From CAZOOW01 sp964581535 (GTDB lineage: Bacteria > Patescibacteriota > Saccharimonadia > Saccharimonadales > Saccharimonadaceae), in the NCBI GenBank assembly GCA_964581535.1, contig CAZOOW010000002.1, forward strand, positions 95,688-159,687: DNA of 64,000 bases. The letters are read 5' to 3'. The position numbers and the translations under genes were made by a program. Every line of letters starts with the position of its first letter. The first letter of the stretch is position 1. This document shows positions 59,666 to 64,000 of the stretch, one piece after another. The notes below the pieces were generated by a model, which saw only the letters and a program-made list of their open reading frames with translations, made no database searches and was not told the DNA's origin.

Positions 59666-60163
59666 TTACGCCCAAAGGAGCACGAGGCGAGACAAAACAA
59701 CAAAAATTACGAGAAGAATTATTACGAAAACGAGGTTTGAAGCGCGCGCCAACCATCCGAACAGTGCGAATGCAATCGCAAACAGAACAACTTGCCAGCC
59801 AAGCGCACCATACCACGGAAGTACGCCAAGCCATGCATGCGCACTCCATAACGCAGCTAGCACCGCTATAACAATCAGCAACGGTCGATACATCCCCATT
59901 CGAGCGAGAACCGCAACAGCCAGAACACCTGCGATAATATGAGCGATTATCCACGCTATCGTGCCACCATTACTGCAAATCGCAAATGCATCTGCCGATC
60001 GGCAAAATACGGGGATGATAAAGAACTTGGACACGGCCATATATAGCAACCAGCCAACCGCACCGGTCAGAGCCCCCACAACTAAGAGTTTGATTATTGT
60101 AGGTAAATCAAACGGAATAGGGTCGTATACAGGCGCATTTTTCTCAATCACCACATCAGTCAT
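59666..60163 (-). CDS. Five-helix membrane protein of unknown function
   Basis: No family recognised. 165 residues, about five membrane helices (roughly 24-46, 68-88, 92-108, 118-137, 142-163). Acidic soluble N-terminus (MTDVVIEKNAPVYDPIPFD) and two Cys in the first outside loop (VFCRSADAFAICS) that could pair. Same direction as the PAP2 and TerC genes upstream, 23 bases after PAP2; likely the same unit. Confidence 0.7.
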   Translation of the reverse strand: MTDVVIEKNAPVYDPIPFDLPTIIKLLVVGALTGAVGWLLYMAVSKFFIIPVFCRSADAFAICSNGGTIAWIIAHIIAGVLAVAVLARMGMYRPLLIVIAVLAALWSAHAWLGVLPWYGALGWQVVLFAIAFALFGWLARASNLVFVIILLVIFVVLSRLVLLWA

Positions 60164-60186
60164 ACATATATGATGAATGTATTATC

Positions 60187-60642
60187 TTACTTTGTCAACT
60201 TTTTGTACCATATTCCGCCTGAAAGACCAGCCAGAATGCCGAATACAACGTCGATCGGCGTGTGGACAAGCGCAAAGACTCGTGCGGCCGACATCACTAT
60301 AACAAGACAGGTCAATAGTATAGTTAGTCTATTATTTTTTGTCAGAGCATAGACCGCTACAACAATAACAGTTGCAAGAAGCGCGTGATCTGATGGAAAC
60401 CCAGGGTTGTTGATATACGCTGCACCAGCGTCAACACCAAGTTTTTCGAACGGACGCATTGTTTCAGGCTGGTAAAAAACACTCATGATTTTTCCAACGA
60501 GTAAAGACGTTAACCCTGCCATCACCACCACTGGCACCCTTCGCCAAAAGTCTTTTCGTAACTCCCAAAGTAGCGATGCACCGCCAATGCCAATTATTAC
60601 GAGTAGCAATCCGTCAGCCAATACTTTAACCAGCATGTCCAT
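60187..60642 (-). CDS. PAP2-family membrane phosphatase
   Basis: Lipid phosphatase type (undecaprenyl-pyrophosphate or phosphatidate). 151 residues from an ATG at 60640-60642 within the end of the TerC gene (17-base overlap). Five or so membrane helices. Active-site blocks: NPGFPSDHALLA (PSxH) and ARVFALVHTPIDV (R-x5-H-x3-D), both complete; the first K-x6-RP block appears as ETMRPF. A role in recycling the wall lipid carrier would suit a cell with a penicillin-binding protein. Confidence 0.88.
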   Translation of the reverse strand: MDMLVKVLADGLLLVIIGIGGASLLWELRKDFWRRVPVVVMAGLTSLLVGKIMSVFYQPETMRPFEKLGVDAGAAYINNPGFPSDHALLATVIVVAVYALTKNNRLTILLTCLVIVMSAARVFALVHTPIDVVFGILAGLSGGIWYKKLTK

Positions 60643-61669
60643 GGTTTTTACTCCTATCTGCGTTACGTTCTGAAATCGAGTTGAAAATCGATGCACCGAC
60701 TATAGATATCCCAGCCAAGCCCGCAACAAGTTCGGGTATTTCAAAAAACAACCCTCCAAGCAATACGAAAGCAAGTATCGCAATAGTGTAGTGAGCGCCA
60801 TGCTCGAGATATCGATAGGCGCCAAGTGTATGCCGACGCACCATAAAAATCGTCATTGAACGCACCCATAACGCACCAATACCCAGTCCAACAGCAATAA
60901 GTACGACATCTTTTGTCACTGCGAAGGCACCCAACACTCCGTCGAAGCTAAAACTCGCATCGAGCACCTGCAGGTACATGAACGCCATAAAACCCGCCAT
61001 AGCAGAACCCGCCTTTTTTGCACGCGAGGCTTGAGAAGCAGTAAAAAAATCATTCAATTTGCTTAGTCCTAGTTGGATAATTATCCCTAACGCGCCAGCT
61101 AGTAACGTCTCTCTAGGGTGATGATTAAAAGGAACCATCGCAGCTATGATTAATATAACTGACGCGATAAAAGTATATATCCACCATTTTCCGATTCGCT
61201 GTAGGGGCCGCTCTAAAATACTAATCCAAAGGACCTTCCGGCCAGGATCAAAGAAAAATGCAAGCGCTAACATCAAAAGAAACATTCCGCCAAATGACGA
61301 GATAAGGGGGTGCGCTTTTACGAGTTCATCAGAGTATTGATCTGGTTGATTAAGTGCAAGATCTATCACATGCCCTGCCCCTAGTCCCGTGGTCAGCATG
61401 ACGAGTACGATCGGAAAGACTAGCCGCATACCGAAAACAGCTATCAACATTCCGACCGTTAAAAACATCGTTTGCCAAAAACGATTCATCGTCGCCAATA
61501 CCCGTGCATTAATGATAGCGTTATCGAAACTAAACATCACTTCAACGAGTATCAGTACGATGGTGATGAAGGTAGCTTGCGGCCCCAAACCAAACCACAC
61601 CCCTGCGATTGACAGGAGTGTGAGGAAGCCGCTTATAAAGAATATTCGAAACGGATGGTGTGGATGCAT
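60626..61669 (-). CDS. TerC/DUF475-family integral membrane protein
   Basis: 347 residues, about nine membrane helices. Carries the two TerC-type acidic membrane motifs: EVMFSFDNAI near 38 and DASFSFDGVLGAF near 235. TerC relatives export metal ions such as Mn(II) alongside translocated proteins or protect from tellurite; the DUF475 subgroup is uncharacterised. Overlaps the PAP2 gene by 17 bases. Confidence 0.88.
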   Translation of the reverse strand: MHPHHPFRIFFISGFLTLLSIAGVWFGLGPQATFITIVLILVEVMFSFDNAIINARVLATMNRFWQTMFLTVGMLIAVFGMRLVFPIVLVMLTTGLGAGHVIDLALNQPDQYSDELVKAHPLISSFGGMFLLMLALAFFFDPGRKVLWISILERPLQRIGKWWIYTFIASVILIIAAMVPFNHHPRETLLAGALGIIIQLGLSKLNDFFTASQASRAKKAGSAMAGFMAFMYLQVLDASFSFDGVLGAFAVTKDVVLIAVGLGIGALWVRSMTIFMVRRHTLGAYRYLEHGAHYTIAILAFVLLGGLFFEIPELVAGLAGISIVGASIFNSISERNADRSKNHGHAG

Positions 61670-61678
61670 CTGCTAGTT

Positions 61679-61684
61679 ATTATA
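61679..61684 (-). promoter_or_regulatory. -10 box of the TerC-PAP2 unit
   Basis: TATAAT on the minus strand, 9 bases before the TerC ATG; it overlaps the stop region of the upstream gene at 61680. Confidence 0.5.
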
Positions 61685-62096
61685 CGGCAGGAGCGGGTTG
61701 AATCATAAACGAGTTTGAGAGGCGCGCGATGCGTTTTGCCACGAAGTTATCGAGTTTCTTTTCGCTCCAACCACGCGATCGAAGCTCTTCCTTGAGCTTT
61801 CCAGTGAGTGCAACGTAGAATGTCTGCATGTCACGGAAACCGTGTCTTTTCACGATATTTTCCATAGATTTTCCACGAAGCTGTTCCTTTAGTTCGTCTG
61901 TGCTCATTCCGAGCAGACTTGCTCGAAGCTCATATTTCCTATCGTGCTTTTGATATACCCTTTCGAGCTGCTTAAGTGGAGGAATGCTTTTGTTCGCTTT
62001 TGCCCTTACTGTCTCGGCGGCCGCATTTAATGAACCGATCGAAATCATTCCTATAATGACAAGTGTCGCAAGCGTTTGAGTAGCCATTTTTTTCAT
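61680..62096 (-). CDS. Secreted or anchored small hypothetical protein
   Basis: No family recognised. 138 residues with a signal peptide (about 1-28: MKKMATQTLATLVIIGMISI in part, then NAAAETV). Mature part is basic and helical, with two similar segments (LGMSTDELKEQLRGKSMENIV and FYVALTGKLKEELRSRGWSE, each in part) that look like degenerate helical repeats. AAGGAGAA site 5 bases before the ATG. A TATACT box near 62152 probably drives it. Confidence 0.75.
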   Translation of the reverse strand: MKKMATQTLATLVIIGMISIGSLNAAAETVRAKANKSIPPLKQLERVYQKHDRKYELRASLLGMSTDELKEQLRGKSMENIVKRHGFRDMQTFYVALTGKLKEELRSRGWSEKKLDNFVAKRIARLSNSFMIQPAPAV

Positions 62097-62227
62097 ATAC
62101 TTCTCCTTGTTTTAGCTTGTTTTTTCGTGATGGGATGGTGGTACTATCCAGTATATGATGGAGCTCGGCGTGAAAAGAAAGTCCTTTTCGCAACATAAGC
62201 ACTTTTGTGATAAAAGTTACATTTACG

Positions 62228-62233
62228 TATTAT
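62228..62233 (+). promoter_or_regulatory. -10 box for the leaderless esterase gene
   Basis: TATTAT, then 6 bases, then the ATG at 62240. Confidence 0.5.
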
Positions 62234-62239
62234 AGAGAT

Positions 62240-63343
62240 ATGGTTCCTCGAAAGTACCTAACGAGCAAAGCAGTTGCGTACTGCTACGGATTGGTGCTGT
62301 TGCTCGCAGTCGTTGCGTTTAGCGCACTGCTGGTGCCGGTGTATATTGCACTAACTGCGGGTATTGCATCAACTAGTCTTCTGGTGTTTGGAGGGCTATT
62401 GATTGCCGCTCTGGGGATTTTTATCTTAGCTAAAACTTCTCACTGGATGCTGTGGGCAATTATTGCAATCTCTCTAGCCGGGATAATTGTCCCACAGGCA
62501 AGCTACCTGTCTGCTGCTCGCCAGTATGGTGCTAAGCTCACGTTTCACCCAACCAGCTATGCTCATTTTTCAGGAAAAACTACCCTTCAGCCCTCCGAAA
62601 TACTGTTTTATCCTTCAGCATCAGGGGGAAACTTACCTATCGCGTTATATCGCCCTAAACATAAAGCAATTTCTCCTGCCGTAGTCGTTGTCCATGGCGG
62701 CGGATGGCGTTACGGAAGTTATATGCAAACCGGAGAATGGCCGAAAGCACTCACTAGTGCTGGGTATTCGGTGTTTAGTATAGAATACACGAAATCATCA
62801 CCACATAATCATACTTGGGCCCAAACGCCTGCTGATATTTCAAACGCGATGAATCATATACGCAGCCATAGCGCAGAGCTAAAAATCGATCTAAACAAAA
62901 TATCCTTACTCGGCCAGTCAGCAGGCGGCCATCTGGCATTGCTCCAAGCATATAGCGCTCATGATGTTGAATCGGTAATATCTTTATACGCCCCAGTAGA
63001 TCCAGCCTACGACTATAAAACTAGTCGCGACAAATCAGCCGAGCTAAATTTTTTCGGAGGCAACCCCGCTGAAATGCCGGACGAATATCAACAGCTCAAC
63101 CCGCTCCGATTCATATCTTCGACCTCACCGCGTACGTTGATTATTCAGGGAACTTTGGACGATCTGGTTCATCATACCAACGCCCAAAACCTTTCTAGTA
63201 CGCTGAATAAGCACGGGGTGAAAAACAAACTGGTGATGCTTCCTTTTACGGGACATTCTTTCGAGAATCAACAAGGCGGATTTTCGACCCAGATTGCCGA
63301 ACAAATGGTTATCAAATTCTTAAGGGAATCGAACAGAGACTAG
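62240..63343 (+). CDS. Membrane-anchored alpha/beta hydrolase (esterase/lipase type)
   Basis: 367 residues: three N-terminal membrane helices (about 10-95), then an outside alpha/beta hydrolase domain. Oxyanion hole VVVHGGGWRYG near 155, nucleophile GQSAGGHLAL near 235, acid in GTLDDLVHHTN near 313, His in PFTGHSFE near 342: full triad in the BD-FAE/HSL-like order. Likely cleaves an ester outside the membrane. Start moved from a GTG at 62207 to the ATG that follows the -10 box. A 53-residue membrane gene follows one base later. Confidence 0.85.
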   Translation: MVPRKYLTSKAVAYCYGLVLLLAVVAFSALLVPVYIALTAGIASTSLLVFGGLLIAALGIFILAKTSHWMLWAIIAISLAGIIVPQASYLSAARQYGAKLTFHPTSYAHFSGKTTLQPSEILFYPSASGGNLPIALYRPKHKAISPAVVVVHGGGWRYGSYMQTGEWPKALTSAGYSVFSIEYTKSSPHNHTWAQTPADISNAMNHIRSHSAELKIDLNKISLLGQSAGGHLALLQAYSAHDVESVISLYAPVDPAYDYKTSRDKSAELNFFGGNPAEMPDEYQQLNPLRFISSTSPRTLIIQGTLDDLVHHTNAQNLSSTLNKHGVKNKLVMLPFTGHSFENQQGGFSTQIAEQMVIKFLRESNRD

Positions 63344-63344
63344 C

Positions 63345-63506
63345 ATGGCAATTGTCGCGATTATTGTTATTGGTTCGATCACCGTGATGCTATATGGAAT
63401 ACGTAAGCATCGCATAAAACTGATCTACGCCTCACTTGGAGTGCTGGTCTCGACTGGTATCTTGCTTTGTATATATCAATATTTTTATATGCAAAATCCG
63501 TACTAG
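63345..63506 (+). CDS. 53-residue two-helix membrane protein
   Basis: ATG one base after the esterase stop, ending TAG at 63504-63506. Two hydrophobic helices (AIVAIIVIGSITVMLYG and LIYASLGVLVSTGILLCIY) separated by a basic turn RKHRIK. Tight spacing suggests coupled translation with the esterase; possibly a membrane partner. No family recognised. Confidence 0.6.
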   Translation: MAIVAIIVIGSITVMLYGIRKHRIKLIYASLGVLVSTGILLCIYQYFYMQNPY

Positions 63507-63539
63507 GGCACTGCATGAAACTAGCTTACTGGTTAAGGG

Positions 63540-63635
63540 ATGAGGGACGATTATAGAACTTTGATCGGACTAGATAGCCTAGGCGTCGGCGAACGAGATG
63601 ACGATGACGAGGATGTGGAGAATAACGATGTTTAA
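63540..63635 (+). CDS. Possible 31-residue acidic peptide overlapping a PLD gene
   Basis: ATG at 63540 gives MRDDYRTLIGLDSLGVGERD then a run rich in Asp and Glu, stopping TAA at 63633-63635, overlapping the PLD start by 8 bases. A possible AAGGG site is too close to the ATG. Could be a coupling leader or chance. Confidence 0.3.
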   Translation: MRDDYRTLIGLDSLGVGERDDDDEDVENNDV

Positions 63636-64000
63636 GCGACTATTCTCCAGCAGCTTCGATACAACCGAGCTATGCGCCTCACGACTATTTGATAACGAGA
63701 CATTCTACAAAGTGTTTATGAGAGATCTTGTGCATGCAAATCACAGCATCTACATTGAGAGTCCGTTCATAACAACTAAGCGAATGGGTATACTTTTGAC
63801 TATATTGAAGCAAACACGCCAAAGAGGGATTCAGATTACAGTGAACACACGACCTCCATGTGAACACGATGGCAGTTATATCGATCAGGCATACAAAGCC
63901 GTGCAGGATATGCAAAGTATCGGAATAACCGTGTTGTATACCGTCAAGCACCATCGAAAGATCGCTATCATTGACGATGAGATTCTGTGGGAAGGAAGCC
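63628..64000 (+). CDS. Phospholipase D-family protein, 5' part (cut by window)
   Basis: 124 residues visible from the ATG at 63628-63630, behind GTGGAG. First PLD repeat: NHSIYIESPFITTKRM near 44 and HHRKIAIIDDEILWEGS near 108, a complete HxKx4D with the usual Gly-Ser after it. Second repeat must lie beyond 64000. The SPF..TK start and the HxK spacing resemble the PLD domains found at the C-end of some helicase or nuclease-type proteins, so DNA or lipid could be the substrate. Confidence 0.8.
   Translation, partial: MFKRLFSSSFDTTELCASRLFDNETFYKVFMRDLVHANHSIYIESPFITTKRMGILLTILKQTRQRGIQITVNTRPPCEHDGSYIDQAYKAVQDMQSIGITVLYTVKHHRKIAIIDDEILWEGS

Noticed and set aside
63685..63954. 89-codon minus-strand frame near the window end
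   Set aside because: Antisense to the PLD gene, whose HxKx4D motif and ribosome site show the plus strand is coding.
1..64000. Possible UGA recoding to glycine, as in Gracilibacteria/SR1
   Set aside because: Several genes end at TGA exactly where their families end, and no conserved glycine positions are encoded by TGA.
1..64000. CRISPR array, prophage or transposon
   Set aside because: No spaced direct repeats, cas genes, integrase or transposase were found on reading either strand.

Overview
The window reads as a stretch of chromosome from a Patescibacteria/CPR bacterium, most likely Candidatus Saccharibacteria (TM7). This is an inference from gene content and style. The genes are compact and mostly housekeeping, with short intergenic gaps. 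There is a gatCAB amidotransferase operon, a transketolase split into two subunits, and a small lower-glycolysis/pentose-phosphate set next to a malic enzyme. There are no amino-acid or nucleotide biosynthesis operons, and many small membrane or surface proteins. TGA is used as an ordinary stop codon, which argues against Gracilibacteria/SR1-type recoding. No rRNA, tRNA, CRISPR array, transposase or phage gene was seen.

Layout. 1-3120 (minus): recG (cut by the window edge) and tyrS. 3323-6046 (plus): a bifunctional class A penicillin-binding protein. 6063-11889 (minus): a stress/repair operon clpC, a membrane HExxH protein, radA and a PIN-TRAM protein, headed by a perfect CIRCE operator. 11910-13435 (minus): nusA and a small gene. 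13455-18106: an M1 aminopeptidase, a fused RNase HII-YraN protein, a small G+C-rich gene of its own style, and rplS. 18181-26610: malic enzyme, a PilB-like ATPase, a SpoU methylase, a CAP-domain surface protein and dnaE. 26633-32115 (minus): small membrane proteins, galU, and gatC-gatA-(HEPN-like)-gatB. 32134-37139 (minus): uvrB, a long LOG-family protein and a PfkB kinase. 37175-43430: sugar-phosphate metabolism (fba, split tkt, an rpe-like gene, rpiB, gapdh) plus a second small G+C-rich gene. 43509-47344: relA/spoT, ppa, a PLD protein and a GDPD protein. 47436-48380: a third small G+C-rich gene (lone receiver domain) with a 13-codon leader ORF, and a hairpin-rich gene-free stretch. 48381-57518: grx-trxB, FKBP, NUDIX, ABC exporter, an alpha/beta hydrolase, pheS-pheT. 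57567-64000: an aquaporin-like channel, rmuC, PAP2, a TerC-family protein, an esterase, and the start of another PLD protein.

Transcription style. The clearest genome-wide signal is an extended -10 box (often TGCTATACT or TGNTATAAT) placed only 6-10 bases before the start codon of about twenty genes, usually with no ribosome binding site. This implies many leaderless mRNAs. Genes inside operons instead carry GGAG-type sites and 1-4 base overlaps. Three small genes (17040, 42078 and 47481) break this rule. Each has a perfect TTGACA-17-TATAAT promoter, a leader with inverted repeats, a Shine-Dalgarno site, visibly G+C-richer coding sequence and a long hairpin after the stop. These are the most unusual units in the window.

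How the genes work together. The sugar-phosphate genes would interconvert pentoses, triose phosphates and fructose bisphosphate without an oxidative branch in view. PLD, GDPD, PAP2 and esterase enzymes suggest handling of scavenged or host lipids. The CAP protein and penicillin-binding protein act at the cell surface, as expected for an epibiont. ClpC, RadA, UvrB, RecG, RmuC and RNase HII cover protein quality control and DNA repair.
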